Shown here piece after piece: positions 26,558 through 36,228 of a stretch of DNA of 47,361 nt (positions are counted from its first letter, which is position 1; each line of letters starts with the position of its first letter). Below the pieces are notes generated by a model. The model was not told the DNA's origin, ran no database searches, and saw nothing but the letters and a program-made list of their open reading frames with translations. This DNA is from an uncultured Flavobacteriales bacterium. GTDB lineage: Bacteria; Bacteroidota; Bacteroidia; Flavobacteriales_E; Vicingaceae. Both the position numbers and the translations under genes were made by a program. The DNA is taken from the NCBI GenBank assembly GCA_913056345.1, contig CAJXMH010000003.1, positions 102,694 to 150,054 on the forward strand, read 5' to 3'.

Positions 26558-28333
26558 ATGATCATGACTCCATCCATTGTCTTAATCCTTTGTGTGTTGC
26601 TTTTTTTGCTCACAGCACTCTATTTGGAGTGGTTTAGGCCAACGGTTACTTTTTTTATTGCCATACTTGGACTAGTTGTGGGTGGAGTGTTGAGCCCAGA
26701 AGAAGCTATTCATGGGTTTGCAAATGAGCAATTAGCTGTCATCATCCTTTTGTTGATCATTAGCGATATCTTTAAAAAGTCTTCGGTGATCGACGTGATC
26801 TTTAATCGTCTTTTCGGGGCGCATCATTCATATACACGCTTTCGTTTTTCTATGATGACAGTGGTTGCCTCTTTTTCTGCTTTTTTCAATAATACCCCTT
26901 TAGTTGCCATGATGATGCCCTATGTAAACAACTGGGCTAATAAACGAGAAGTTTCTGCTTCCAAACTGCTGATTCCTCTCTCCTATGCTGCTATTCTGGG
27001 AGGTTGCGTTACATTAATTGGTACGAGCACCAATTTGATCGTAAATGGCTTAGCAGTTGAGGCAGGATTTGAGGCTTTATCCATCTTTGATTTTGCTTAT
27101 GCTGGTCTACCGATGTTTTTGATTGGAGTTCTTTACCTCCTTTTATTTAGCGATCGACTGCTTCCTGAGAAGGAAACTCAATTGGATCATCAACTGAGTA
27201 ATCGACGTGAATTTTTTATAGAAACACAAGTAAAGGCAGGTTCTCAGCTGATTGGTCAAACGGTGCAACATGCAGGTTTTCGAAATTTGAAAGGGCTTTA
27301 CTTGGTTGAGATTCATCGTGGCATGCAAAGCATTGCCCCTGTTTCGCCAGAGGAGCAGATCCAAAAAGATGATGCCTTGATCTTTGCCGGAGAAACCACT
27401 TCGGTGGAAGAAATTCAAAAACAAGACTTGGGACTTACTTTACCTAAAATGGTTGAGCGAATGCTCGATACCAAGTCAAGTATTAATGAAATTGTGGTGT
27501 CTTTCAATTCTAATCTCATTGGAAAGAAAGTTCAGGATACTGATTTTAGAGCACGCTTTGATGCAGCTATTGTGGCCATTCATCGAAATGGTGAAAAAGT
27601 AAGTGGAAAAATAGGAGAGGTAGAGTTAAAAGCAGGCGATGTGTTACTTGTTTTTAGTGGAACAGACTTTTTAAGCAGAACTAAAAATCACCAAGCTTTT
27701 TACGTGCTCACGCATACTGAAGAACCAGAACAAATTAATGTAACGAAAGTGGCGGTAGTTTTTACTGCTCTCATCAGCTCGATTCTGCTTGCAGCCTTTA
27801 CTTCGATTTCACTGCTGACTTGCCTTTCGGCTGTCTTGCTCATAGCTGTATTCATGAAAATTGTGCCATTGAATGAAATACGGAAAGGGTTGGATTTTGA
27901 CCTTATTCTACTGATTGCTTTTGGCCTTGCTCTGGGAAAAGGTATGATCAATTCAGGTGCTTCGATTTACTTGGCTGATCTGTTTCTTTTCTTGAATCCT
28001 TATTTGGGCGGATTCGGTTTTCTGGTTTTGATCTTTTTTGTTACAAATATTTTAGCCGCCTATATTACCAATAAGGCAGCTGTGGCTATTCTGTTTCCAA
28101 TTTCAGTTGCTTTAGCTATGGAGCTTGGATTAAATCCAATACCATTTATTTTGATCGTTTCATTTGGGGCAGCAGCCAATTTTATTACTCCTATTGGTTA
28201 CCAAACTAACTTAATGGTTTATGGACCTGGGGGGTATTCGTTTAAAGATTTCATGAAAATAGGTTTGCCGCTAACTATCATTTACATGCTGGTTACTGCA
28301 TTCATTCTAAATTATATGTACTTATCAAATTAA
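26558..28333 (+). CDS. SLC13/DASS-type anion permease with two RCK_C (TrkA-C) domains
   Basis: This 591-residue transporter has roughly ten or more membrane segments in two halves: about residues 1-200, with FFNNTPLVAMMMPYV near 110 and LIGTSTNLIVNGL near 155, and about 395-591, with ITNKAAVAILFPISVAL near 506 and PIGYQTNLMVYGPGGY near 548. Two cytoplasmic TrkA-C-like domains lie between them (about 208-290 and 300-375). The repeated ST(N) and QTN motifs are typical of DASS transporters. This architecture is common among bacterial sulfate permeases. Its place 3 bp upstream of cysQ and close to cysCDN supports sulfate as substrate, though dicarboxylates cannot be excluded. Start ATG 26558; a second ATG lies 6 bp later. 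Confidence 0.87.
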   Translation: MIMTPSIVLILCVLLFLLTALYLEWFRPTVTFFIAILGLVVGGVLSPEEAIHGFANEQLAVIILLLIISDIFKKSSVIDVIFNRLFGAHHSYTRFRFSMMTVVASFSAFFNNTPLVAMMMPYVNNWANKREVSASKLLIPLSYAAILGGCVTLIGTSTNLIVNGLAVEAGFEALSIFDFAYAGLPMFLIGVLYLLLFSDRLLPEKETQLDHQLSNRREFFIETQVKAGSQLIGQTVQHAGFRNLKGLYLVEIHRGMQSIAPVSPEEQIQKDDALIFAGETTSVEEIQKQDLGLTLPKMVERMLDTKSSINEIVVSFNSNLIGKKVQDTDFRARFDAAIVAIHRNGEKVSGKIGEVELKAGDVLLVFSGTDFLSRTKNHQAFYVLTHTEEPEQINVTKVAVVFTALISSILLAAFTSISLLTCLSAVLLIAVFMKIVPLNEIRKGLDFDLILLIAFGLALGKGMINSGASIYLADLFLFLNPYLGGFGFLVLIFFVTNILAAYITNKAAVAILFPISVALAMELGLNPIPFILIVSFGAAANFITPIGYQTNLMVYGPGGYSFKDFMKIGLPLTIIYMLVTAFILNYMYLSN

Positions 28334-28336
28334 ATT

Positions 28337-29140
28337 ATGACTGAGAAAGAACAAAAAGAATACCTTTCTAATATCTGTAGAGTTGCCTTGAACGGCGGGC
28401 GTGCTATCCTAAAAGTATATGATTCAGATTTTGCTGTTGAGCACAAAGACGACAAGTCTCCCCTTACAGAAGCAGATAAAAAATCACATGAAGCTATAGT
28501 AGAAGGTTTGGAGCAAACTCCTTTTCCGATCCTAAGTGAAGAAGGAAGAGATATTCCTTATGAAGAGCGCTCTAGGTGGGATTATTTTTGGATGGTCGAT
28601 CCTTTAGATGGAACTAAAGAATTTGTGAAACGAAATGGGGAATTCACGGTTAACATCGCACTCATTCACCAGCAAAAATCGATTATGGGTGTAATCTATG
28701 TTCCGGTTAAAGATGAACTTTATTTCGGGGCAGAAGGTTTAGGATCATTCAAAGTCGAAGAGTTTAGCCAGCTTTCTGAAGGAATTGATCAGTGGATGAA
28801 AACGGAAAATAAATTGCCGAAGAAATTTGATCGAAAATACACCATGGTTGGCAGCCGCTCGCACATGTCAGAAGAAACCATGGATTTTATGAATGAAATG
28901 AAAGCACAGAAAGGCGAAGTGGAGGTCATTTCAGTAGGAAGTTCGTTAAAACTATGCATGGTTGCAGAAGGCAAAGCAGATGCTTACCCTCGATTTGCAC
29001 CAACTATGGAATGGGATACGGCAGCAGGTCAAGCGATAGTAGAAGCTATGGGAGGTAAGGTTGTTAATTGGGAAACAAAACAGCCTATGTTGTATAACCG
29101 CAAAGACTTATTGAATAAATGGTTCCTTGTCACCGCCTGA
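28337..29140 (+). CDS. cysQ: 3'(2'),5'-bisphosphate nucleotidase CysQ
   Basis: This 267-residue Mg2+-dependent phosphatase hydrolyses PAP (3'-phosphoadenosine 5'-phosphate) to AMP, clearing the by-product of PAPS-dependent sulfotransfer. The inositol-monophosphatase-family metal sites are visible: LSEEGRDIPYEER near residue 65, MVDPLDGTKEFVKRNGEF near 86, and MEWDTAAGQAIVEAMGG near 219. It lies 3 bp after the SLC13 gene and 31 bp before gmd. Its presence with cysCDN but without reductases fits a sulfation role. Confidence 0.94.
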   Translation: MTEKEQKEYLSNICRVALNGGRAILKVYDSDFAVEHKDDKSPLTEADKKSHEAIVEGLEQTPFPILSEEGRDIPYEERSRWDYFWMVDPLDGTKEFVKRNGEFTVNIALIHQQKSIMGVIYVPVKDELYFGAEGLGSFKVEEFSQLSEGIDQWMKTENKLPKKFDRKYTMVGSRSHMSEETMDFMNEMKAQKGEVEVISVGSSLKLCMVAEGKADAYPRFAPTMEWDTAAGQAIVEAMGGKVVNWETKQPMLYNRKDLLNKWFLVTA

Positions 29141-29171
29141 AAAAGATTAATATTGCATCAAATTTAAGTTT

Positions 29172-30260
29172 ATGAGCAAAGTAGCGTTAATAACAGGGGT
29201 TACAGGTCAGGACGGAGCATATCTTTCAGAGCTTTTGCTAGAAAAAGGGTATGAAGTTCATGGAATTAAAAGAAGAAGTTCCCTTTTTAATACTGATCGA
29301 ATCGACCATCTTTATCAAGACCCGCATGAAAAAAATGTAAAGTTCAAGTTGCATTTTGGCGACATGACCGATTCGTCAAACCTGACTCGCATTATTCAAG
29401 AGGTTCAGCCTGATGAAATCTATAACCTGGCTGCTCAATCTCATGTAAAAGTTTCTTTTGAAACTCCTGAATATACTGCAAATTCAGATGCTATGGGCAC
29501 GCTTCGAATTTTAGAAGCCATCCGTATTTTAGGATTAGAAGAAAAAACCAGGTTTTACCAAGCTTCAACTTCTGAGCTTTATGGAAAGGTGCAGGAAATT
29601 CCGCAGTCGGAAACAACCCCATTCTATCCGCGTAGTCCTTATGGTGTGGCTAAGCTATATGCTTTCTGGATTGTTAAGAATTACCGTGAAGCTTACAATA
29701 TGTATGCGTGTAACGGTATCTTATTCAACCATGAGAGCCCCCTTCGTGGCGAAACATTTGTAACAAGAAAAATAACGCGTGCAGCAGCTCGAATTAAGCT
29801 TGAGATGCAAGATTGCATGTATCTAGGTAACCTAGATGCAAAACGCGATTGGGGACATGCCAAAGATTATGTAGAAGGTATGTGGCGCATGTTACAACAA
29901 GAAACAGCCGATGATTATGTGCTTGCCACAGGTGAAACCATAGAAGTTCGTGAATTTGTTGCAAAATCCTTCAAAGAGCTTGATATTGAAGTGGAATGGA
30001 AGGGTGAAGGTGTAAATGAAGTAGGAATCAATAAAGCGAATGGCAAAGAGGTGGTAAGAGTTGATCCGAAATACTTTAGACCGACTGAGGTTGATCTGCT
30101 TGTAGGCGATTCTTCAAAAGCAAGAAATGAATTAGGTTGGGAGCCCACTTTTGGGGTTGATGGATTGGTTAAAGATATGATCAAAGCTGATTTAGCTCTA
30201 TTTAAGCGAGATAAATACCTAATGGAAGGCGGACATAAAGTTTATGATTTCCATGAATAA
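29172..30260 (+). CDS. gmd: GDP-mannose 4,6-dehydratase
   Basis: This 362-residue short-chain dehydrogenase/reductase converts GDP-mannose to GDP-4-keto-6-deoxy-mannose. The Rossmann motif [19 protein letters not shown] is at residues 9-27, the HGIKRRSS loop at 31-38, and the active-site YGVAK within [13 protein letters not shown] near 152-164. [19 protein letters not shown] near 194 and [17 protein letters not shown] near 222 are gmd hallmarks. It overlaps fcl by 8-17 bp. The pair makes GDP-L-fucose. Confidence 0.96.
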   Translation: MSKVALITGVTGQDGAYLSELLLEKGYEVHGIKRRSSLFNTDRIDHLYQDPHEKNVKFKLHFGDMTDSSNLTRIIQEVQPDEIYNLAAQSHVKVSFETPEYTANSDAMGTLRILEAIRILGLEEKTRFYQASTSELYGKVQEIPQSETTPFYPRSPYGVAKLYAFWIVKNYREAYNMYACNGILFNHESPLRGETFVTRKITRAAARIKLEMQDCMYLGNLDAKRDWGHAKDYVEGMWRMLQQETADDYVLATGETIEVREFVAKSFKELDIEVEWKGEGVNEVGINKANGKEVVRVDPKYFRPTEVDLLVGDSSKARNELGWEPTFGVDGLVKDMIKADLALFKRDKYLMEGGHKVYDFHE

Positions 30261-31191
30261 ATCATCGAAAATATACGTTTCAGGACACCGTGGGATGGTG
30301 GGTTCTGCCATTGTTAGAAAATTGAAAGAACAAGGCTATCAAAACTTGTTACTTAGAACCTCAAAAGAGCTTGATCTTCGTAACCAAGCTGCAGTGAATC
30401 AATTTTTTGAGGCTGAGAAGCCTGAATATGTTTTTATAGCGGCCGCAAAAGTTGGTGGGATTCAAGCCAACAATATATACCGCGCTGACTTTTTATATGA
30501 TAACCTCATGATTGAGGCAAATTTGATCCATGCCTCTCATGAACATGAGGTGAGTAAGCTTTTATTTCTTGGATCTTCTTGCATTTACCCTAAAATGGCT
30601 CCACAACCATTAAAAGAAGAGTATTTGCTTACCGATTATTTAGAGCCAACAAACGAACCTTATGCCATCGCAAAGATTGCAGGTATAAAACTTTGTGAGA
30701 ATTATCAGCGGCAATATGGAGATAATTTCATCTCTGCTATGCCAACTAATCTCTATGGCCCAAATGACAATTACGATCTGAATAATTCGCATGTCTTACC
30801 TGCCCTGCTAAGAAAGTTCCATACTGCAAAACAAGAGGGGCATGATTCAGTTGAAATTTGGGGAACTGGTAGTCCGAAACGCGAGTTTTTGCATGTTGAC
30901 GACCTTGCTGACGCTTGCTTGGTTTTGATGAATCAGTATGAAGGTACAGACTGGTTCAATGTTGGTACAGGAGAGGATATATCCATCAAGGACTTAGCCT
31001 TAATGATTAAAAAAGTGGTTGGTTTTCAAGGTAAATTGAAGTTTGACAGTTCTAAGCCAGATGGAACTCCTCGAAAATTAATGGACGTGAGTAAGATTCA
31101 TCAAGCAGGCTGGAGACATAAAATTTCGCTTGAAGAAGGAATAGCAGCTGTTTATGAAGATGTTAAACAAAAGGGTTTTGAAAAGGTATAG
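30244..31191 (+). CDS. fcl: GDP-L-fucose synthase (3,5-epimerase/4-reductase)
   Basis: This 315-residue enzyme makes GDP-L-fucose from the Gmd product. The NADP-binding [14 protein letters not shown] lies near residue 14. [14 protein letters not shown] near 65, [17 protein letters not shown] near 104, and the active-site Tyr/Lys in [11 protein letters not shown] near 136 follow. [13 protein letters not shown] and [16 protein letters not shown] complete the signature. Start could be ATG 30244 or ATG 30253; the latter reduces the gmd overlap to 8 bp and removes three residues. Also known as wcaG. The 3' end overlaps the next gene by 38 bp in another frame. Confidence 0.95.
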   Translation: MISMNKSSKIYVSGHRGMVGSAIVRKLKEQGYQNLLLRTSKELDLRNQAAVNQFFEAEKPEYVFIAAAKVGGIQANNIYRADFLYDNLMIEANLIHASHEHEVSKLLFLGSSCIYPKMAPQPLKEEYLLTDYLEPTNEPYAIAKIAGIKLCENYQRQYGDNFISAMPTNLYGPNDNYDLNNSHVLPALLRKFHTAKQEGHDSVEIWGTGSPKREFLHVDDLADACLVLMNQYEGTDWFNVGTGEDISIKDLALMIKKVVGFQGKLKFDSSKPDGTPRKLMDVSKIHQAGWRHKISLEEGIAAVYEDVKQKGFEKV

Positions 31192-32677
31192 CTTTTTCAA
31201 GCTTGCTTTATTCTCTATCTTTTTTCTATTGGTCGGAAACAAGCTTTCTGCCCAAGCCCAAGTAGTACCCATTCAGAAGCAGTTTTTTTTACCTATTGAA
31301 CGCCAAGCTTTAGTGGCTGAGCAGAATAATCACCTTGCTTTTAAACCCATTATAGCAAAACAGCTTCCTTTAGCAGACTCTTTGCATTCAGTGCTGGTGC
31401 CTTATTTTAGAATTGGCAATACTCCTAATAAGTCTTTTGTAAATAGAAAGCTGTTTAATGACCACCTTATTCAGCTTGACTCTAACCAAGTGAAACTAAG
31501 CATAGACGCCCTTGTAAACTTGCAATTTGGACAAGAGGAGCGTCAAGACCCTAGAGATATTTCACTGTATAAGAATATGAGAGGGTTTCGCATGCGACTT
31601 GATCTTGGGTCAAAGCTGTCTATCTTTTCTTCTTTCAGAGAAAATCAAGCTAATTTACCTTTATATCTTTCTCGAAGAACAAGGTCAAACAGCATGGCTT
31701 ACGGGCAGGGGAGGGTTAAGCGTTTTAACGATGGCTTTGATTTCAACATGGCAAGTTCAAGAATATCTTACCAGGCAGCCGATTGGTTGAATTTGCAGCT
31801 AGGGCATGACAAACATTTTATTGGTCATGGTCACCGTTCCATGCTGCTTTCAGATTTGAGCTTTAATTACCCATTTGCACGTTTGCAGTCTTCTTGGTTT
31901 AATGGCAAATTGAACTACCAAAACCTTTTCGCAATTTTTCAAGATATTGAAAGAGTGGCCACCAGTTCTCAAAGTGAGGGATTGTTTGAGCGCAAGCAGG
32001 GTGTGTTTAACTATCTGTCTTACACACCTAATAAGAAGTTTCAAATTGGGCTTTTTGAAGGGGTTATTTTCCCTAGTTTAGATAGCAGTGGTAACATTCC
32101 AGTTGGTGCTAATTTCTACTTTCCCATGCTTTTTCTTAATACAGCCATAGAAGGAAACCAAAGAAGCGGGAATACGCTTGCAGGTATTGATCTTTCTTAT
32201 CGTATGCTGAAGCAGGTATTACTCTATGGTCAATTGACAGCCTTCGACGAACAACTAGCAAATTCAAGTACCCAATTGGGTGTTAAATGGTTTGCGAATA
32301 AAGAACTTACCTTCCAGTTTGAGCATAATCGACAAGCTCATCAAAGTTCTCAAAGTCTTTTCCATCATCTAAACGAAAGTTTAACTCACCCAACTCAAGA
32401 ATCCTTTTCGGAGCTGTTGGTTGGAGTCTACTTTCAGCGAGGAAGATGGCTGAGTCGATTGGTAGGAAATCAGATAGAGACCAGTGATGATCGGGTACAA
32501 TTTGTTGACTTTTGTCAAGCGTATTTGCTAAACCCTTCAAATAACTTTACCATTAACTTGGGAGCACAGTGGAGGAACAGCAATCAAGAAGTTACTTTTG
32601 TAAGACCCCAACAAGAGTCTTTGTATGTTTATGTTGGTTTAAGTACAAATTTTCAAAACCTATATTTTAACTACTAA
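31154..32677 (+). CDS. Wzi-like capsule assembly outer-membrane protein (copy 1)
   Basis: This 507-residue protein has a signal peptide after a charged N-terminus ([21 protein letters not shown] region, cleavage after SAQA) and a beta-strand-rich body ending in an aromatic residue (LYFNY), as in outer-membrane barrels. The key block [18 protein letters not shown] near residue 216 matches the Bacteroidetes Wzi/capsule-assembly family and recurs in the second copy downstream. Wzi-type proteins anchor or organise surface polysaccharide; RemB-like gliding proteins are a related alternative. The start could be ATG 31154 or 31160; both overlap fcl. It sits between nucleotide-sugar genes and a polyprenyl-phosphate sugar transferase. 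Confidence 0.8.
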   Translation: MKMLNKRVLKRYSFFKLALFSIFFLLVGNKLSAQAQVVPIQKQFFLPIERQALVAEQNNHLAFKPIIAKQLPLADSLHSVLVPYFRIGNTPNKSFVNRKLFNDHLIQLDSNQVKLSIDALVNLQFGQEERQDPRDISLYKNMRGFRMRLDLGSKLSIFSSFRENQANLPLYLSRRTRSNSMAYGQGRVKRFNDGFDFNMASSRISYQAADWLNLQLGHDKHFIGHGHRSMLLSDLSFNYPFARLQSSWFNGKLNYQNLFAIFQDIERVATSSQSEGLFERKQGVFNYLSYTPNKKFQIGLFEGVIFPSLDSSGNIPVGANFYFPMLFLNTAIEGNQRSGNTLAGIDLSYRMLKQVLLYGQLTAFDEQLANSSTQLGVKWFANKELTFQFEHNRQAHQSSQSLFHHLNESLTHPTQESFSELLVGVYFQRGRWLSRLVGNQIETSDDRVQFVDFCQAYLLNPSNNFTINLGAQWRNSNQEVTFVRPQQESLYVYVGLSTNFQNLYFNY

Positions 32678-32700
32678 GCCTATATTTGTCAAATCTATTT

Positions 32701-33741
32701 ATGGTCATTGCTTTATCTATAATTATATCTTTTTTCATCGTCTTGCTCGCAACACCGTCTTTTATAAGAGTTGCTGAGCTAAAAAATCTTTTTGATGAAC
32801 CAGGTGAAGATAGAAAGCTCCACAAGCATCGTGTGCCTTCCATGGGTGGGATCATGATCTTTGCAGGTACGCTTTTTTCATTTCTGATTTGCTACCCTTC
32901 AGGCGATATCGGTTACATTAAATATTTGATTCCTGCCATGCTCGTAATGTTTTTTATCGGAATAAAAGACGATATCATTGGTACCGCAGCGGTTAAGAAG
33001 CTAATTGGCCATTTGTTGGTGGCTTTTATCATGGTTCTTATGGCTGAAATACGCATTACGAGCCTTTATGGCATTTTTGAGATCAGAGAAATTCCCGAAT
33101 GGGCTAGCATCTCATTGTCCATTTTTACATTCGTGGTTGTTATCAATGCTTTTAACTTAATCGATGGAGTAGATGGTCTTGCAGGAGGAGTTGCTTGCAT
33201 AGCATCAATTGCATTTGGCGTTTGGTTCCTACTCATTGGAAGTCAGGTAGATGCTATTATTGCCTTTGCTTTAGCAGGTGCTTTATTGGGTTTTTTGCGC
33301 TTTAATTTTTATCCGGCAAATATTTTTATGGGTGATTCGGGCTCATTGGTCGTGGGGCTGATTATTTGCACCTTGGCTATTCGATTGATCGAATTTGACC
33401 TTTCGGCCATACCGTCTAGTATGATGCCAATTTCTAAGCCCGTATTTGTTATGGCAGTTTTATCTTATCCTCTTTTAGATACATTTAGGATCTTTATCTA
33501 CCGCATGATCAAAGGGATCTCTCCTTTTCAGGCCGATAGTAATCACATTCACCATCGCTTAATTAAGCTTGGATTAAACCATGCTCAAACAGTGAGTGTG
33601 ATTTACTTTTTTAACGCCTTGCTAATCATTTATTCAGTTTTCGTCACAGGAATAAATACCAGTCTGGTCTTTATTATTCTTGCGCTTCTCGTTTTCTTGC
33701 TTTTGGGGATACTTTATCTCATGCCGATCAAAAAAAAGTAA
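32701..33741 (+). CDS. Undecaprenyl-phosphate GlcNAc-1-phosphate (or related) transferase, WecA/MraY family
   Basis: This 346-residue polytopic membrane enzyme attaches a sugar 1-phosphate to the polyprenyl phosphate carrier, the first committed step of surface-glycan synthesis. Family motifs are intact: FIGIKDDIIG (Asp-Asp), INAFNLIDGVDGLAGG, IFMGDSGSLVVG, and NHIHHRLIKLGLNHAQ with the His cluster. I start it at ATG 32701, directly before the first membrane segment; an in-frame TTG at 32686 would add five residues. MraY itself is unlikely because the gene is not in a peptidoglycan cluster. The sugar (GlcNAc, GalNAc or other) cannot be told. Confidence 0.9.
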   Translation: MVIALSIIISFFIVLLATPSFIRVAELKNLFDEPGEDRKLHKHRVPSMGGIMIFAGTLFSFLICYPSGDIGYIKYLIPAMLVMFFIGIKDDIIGTAAVKKLIGHLLVAFIMVLMAEIRITSLYGIFEIREIPEWASISLSIFTFVVVINAFNLIDGVDGLAGGVACIASIAFGVWFLLIGSQVDAIIAFALAGALLGFLRFNFYPANIFMGDSGSLVVGLIICTLAIRLIEFDLSAIPSSMMPISKPVFVMAVLSYPLLDTFRIFIYRMIKGISPFQADSNHIHHRLIKLGLNHAQTVSVIYFFNALLIIYSVFVTGINTSLVFIILALLVFLLLGILYLMPIKKK

Positions 33742-33745
33742 TGTT

Positions 33746-35275
33746 TTGAAGCCCTTTAAAGTCGTTTTGATCATTTCTTTATTGGTTGGCTTTAATTCGC
33801 TTTTTGGACAGTTGTCATTGAAACAAGATCAGCTTTTTAGAAACGATAGTGTTTTCGATCAAGATGATGAGCGGGCATTTCAAACAAAGTATAAAAGCCT
33901 TGAGCCATCAGAAAACGCTTTGCTGTTCATAGGGCAAGATAGTTTTAAGCTTGAAGTAAACCCCGCTCTTGATCTAGCTTTAGGAGCCTTGCCTAATGAA
34001 GAGGAATGGTACAATCAATATGGAGTTGGTCTTCAATTAAATATCACCTTCAAACGGTTTAGTTTAGGATTTACCTACTTAAATTATTCAACGGACTTAC
34101 TTCCTTATCAGAAGGAATATATAGAGCAACGAAAGGTATATCCTTCTTCAGGCGTGGTATTGGGCAATAGCTTTGCTTCCTTCAATTATTTAGAATCGTT
34201 TTTACATTACAAGTCAGAGAGATTTTTTGACTTTGAAGTAGGATATGGTCGAAATTTTATTGGTGATGGTTATCGTTCTTTGTTGCTTTCTGATTTTGGA
34301 CAGGCATCACCGTACGCCATGCTTCAAGCATCTTTTTGGCATATACAATATACCACCTTATTTAGCATGCACCGGGATATTCGTGGAGTTGAAAGTAGTG
34401 CTGATCTATTTAGGCAAAAATATACAGCTACTCATTTCTTAGAATGGAAAATAGCACCTTGGATCCGAGTAGGAGTTTTTGAGAGTATTGTTTGGGCCGC
34501 TGATGATGGTCAGTACCACAGAGGGTTTGACGTTAATTACCTTAATCCGGTTATTTTTTATCGTCCTGTTGAATTTTCTGTTGGATCTTCAGACAATGCC
34601 TTGCTTGGAGCTAACTTGGCAATTGAACCAACCAGTAGCCAGAAATTCTATTTTCAGCTACTTTTCGATGAATTTTTGCTTGATGAATTACGGGCTGATC
34701 TTAATCAATGGCGAAATCCCGACCAAGATATTCAGTCAGGTTGGTGGGCCAATAAGTATGGAATACAATCAGGATGGACCGGTTTAAATGATTTTGGTAT
34801 CAAAGGACTAAGTCATCTTGTTGAATTTAACCTTGTGAGGCCATACACTTACGCTCACAGTAACCCAACGCAAGCGTACAGTAATTACAACCAGTCACTT
34901 GCTCATCCCTTAGGAGCAAATTTTCATGAGTTTGTTGGACGCCTAACCTATAGTCGAAAGAAGGTTTCTTTTAACGTACAATATAACAACCAATTAAGGG
35001 GTATTTCTGAAACAGGAACTAATTTTGGTGATGACCTTGAGCTTTCAAACCAAGATAGGGATAAGGAATACGAGAATTACGTCGGCCAAGGTCTTACAAG
35101 CAGGGTGCAAGTCCTAGACCTTAGTTTTTCCTACCTACTTAAGCCGGAATGGGACCTAAGTCTTAGTGTGGGACACTTTTCACGGAATGAAGTAAGGGCA
35201 GGAGCGACACTTGAGGATAACATGACTTATATTCGTTTGAGAACGAATCTTTTTAATCGGTATTTCGATTTTTAA
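33746..35275 (+). CDS. Wzi-like capsule assembly / RemB-like outer-membrane protein (copy 2)
   Basis: Counting from TTG 33746 gives 509 residues with a clean signal peptide (KPFKVVLIISLLVGFNSLFGQ region). No ATG is available: the one at 33741 hits a stop after one codon, and the more distal in-frame TTG at 33680 lies in the upstream gene. The block GYGRNFIGDGYRSLLLSD near residue 170 parallels [18 protein letters not shown] of copy 1. In both it is followed by PYA/PFA..LQ.S.W, and both proteins end in ..NLF/..NLY..F. The two are paralogues. It starts 4 bp after the sugar-phosphate transferase. Role in polysaccharide export or anchoring is inferred; resemblance to the gliding protein RemB is an alternative reading. 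Confidence 0.75.
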   Translation: MKPFKVVLIISLLVGFNSLFGQLSLKQDQLFRNDSVFDQDDERAFQTKYKSLEPSENALLFIGQDSFKLEVNPALDLALGALPNEEEWYNQYGVGLQLNITFKRFSLGFTYLNYSTDLLPYQKEYIEQRKVYPSSGVVLGNSFASFNYLESFLHYKSERFFDFEVGYGRNFIGDGYRSLLLSDFGQASPYAMLQASFWHIQYTTLFSMHRDIRGVESSADLFRQKYTATHFLEWKIAPWIRVGVFESIVWAADDGQYHRGFDVNYLNPVIFYRPVEFSVGSSDNALLGANLAIEPTSSQKFYFQLLFDEFLLDELRADLNQWRNPDQDIQSGWWANKYGIQSGWTGLNDFGIKGLSHLVEFNLVRPYTYAHSNPTQAYSNYNQSLAHPLGANFHEFVGRLTYSRKKVSFNVQYNNQLRGISETGTNFGDDLELSNQDRDKEYENYVGQGLTSRVQVLDLSFSYLLKPEWDLSLSVGHFSRNEVRAGATLEDNMTYIRLRTNLFNRYFDF

Positions 35276-35306
35276 TTCTCCCTGTTTTTAGCGAACTACT
35301 TTTAAT

Positions 35307-35314
35307 TAATTTTG
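35307..35314 (+). promoter_or_regulatory. Candidate -7 element for the cyoE-cox cluster
   Basis: TAATTTTG matches TAnnTTTG exactly and is followed by TA. The cyoE ATG is 17 bp downstream. It marks a likely new transcription unit after the polysaccharide run; no -33 TTG at proper spacing was seen. Confidence 0.45.
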
Positions 35315-35331
35315 TATTCTCTTTTACACTT

Positions 35332-36225
35332 ATGCAGGCAAGTTCAAAAGAAATAGCAAAAACTTCTACTTTAGGCTTAAAGCTCAAGGCTTATGCAGCT
35401 TTTTTTAAGTTGCGTTTAGCTTCTTTAGTAGTTTTTTCGGCTATTATGGGCTATTTCATTGCAGCTGAAGGTATTTATTGGCTTGACTTGTTTTACCTCT
35501 CGATTGGTGGCTTCTTGGTCACTGGTGCTTCCAATGGCTTTAATCAAATTATCGAGAAAGATCTGGATAAGCTCATGACAAGAACTCAAGACAGGCCATT
35601 GGTTACAGGTAAGATGACCGTAAATGAAGCTTACGTTGTAGCTTCTGTTTCCGCTTTCGTTGGTATTGCAATGCTTTGGATCGCCCTTAATCCTTTAAGT
35701 GGTATTTTAGGTGCTTTAGCCTTGTTTCTTTACGTTGCTATCTATACTCCATTAAAGCAAATTACTTCTTGGGCCGTTTTTGTAGGTGCCTTTCCTGGTG
35801 CAATTCCGCCTATGCTTGGCTGGGTAGCTTACACTGGTGAGTTTGGCTTAGAGCCTGGCTTATTGTTTGCTTTGCAGTTTATGTGGCAGTTTCCTCATTT
35901 TTGGGCCATCGCTTGGAAAGTGAACGATGACTACAATAAAGCAGGTTTTCATCTTTTGCCTTCAAAAGGAGGGAAAGACCTCACCTCTGCTTTCATGATC
36001 TTACTGTATTGTTTGTTTATGATCATGGTAAGTGTGCTACCCACTTTCTTCGGTTTTACAGGAAATATTGCTCTGGGGCTAACTGTTTTTGCAGGTTTTT
36101 TAATGCTGTGGCCTTCCATAAAACTCTTTCAAAAAAAATCTGATAAGGACGCAACAAAAGTGATGTTTGCAAGCTTTATTTATGTGCCAATTGTATTGAT
36201 AGCTTGGTTAATAGATAAAGTTTAA
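35332..36225 (+). CDS. cyoE: Protoheme IX farnesyltransferase (heme O synthase)
   Basis: This 297-residue polytopic UbiA-family enzyme adds a farnesyl group to heme B to give heme O, the precursor of heme A in aa3/caa3 oxidases. The Asp-rich prenyl-diphosphate site is NGFNQIIEKDLDKLMTRTQDRP near residue 66, and the second conserved loop is NDDYNKAGFHLLP near residue 198. FPGAIPPMLGWVAY near 154 is also typical. It leads the oxidase accessory cluster, 3 bp before the first subunit III gene. Also called ctaB. Confidence 0.95.
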   Translation: MQASSKEIAKTSTLGLKLKAYAAFFKLRLASLVVFSAIMGYFIAAEGIYWLDLFYLSIGGFLVTGASNGFNQIIEKDLDKLMTRTQDRPLVTGKMTVNEAYVVASVSAFVGIAMLWIALNPLSGILGALALFLYVAIYTPLKQITSWAVFVGAFPGAIPPMLGWVAYTGEFGLEPGLLFALQFMWQFPHFWAIAWKVNDDYNKAGFHLLPSKGGKDLTSAFMILLYCLFMIMVSVLPTFFGFTGNIALGLTVFAGFLMLWPSIKLFQKKSDKDATKVMFASFIYVPIVLIAWLIDKV

Positions 36226-36228
36226 AAG

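Noticed and set aside
33680-33745. Distal TTG start for the second Wzi-like gene
   Set aside because: It would place 22 Cys/Ser/Phe-rich residues before an obvious signal peptide and overlap the upstream gene by 62 bp.
34479-34787. 102-codon open frame in another frame inside the second Wzi-like gene
   Set aside because: No start context or family resemblance, and the overlapping frame has a signal peptide and conserved Wzi block.
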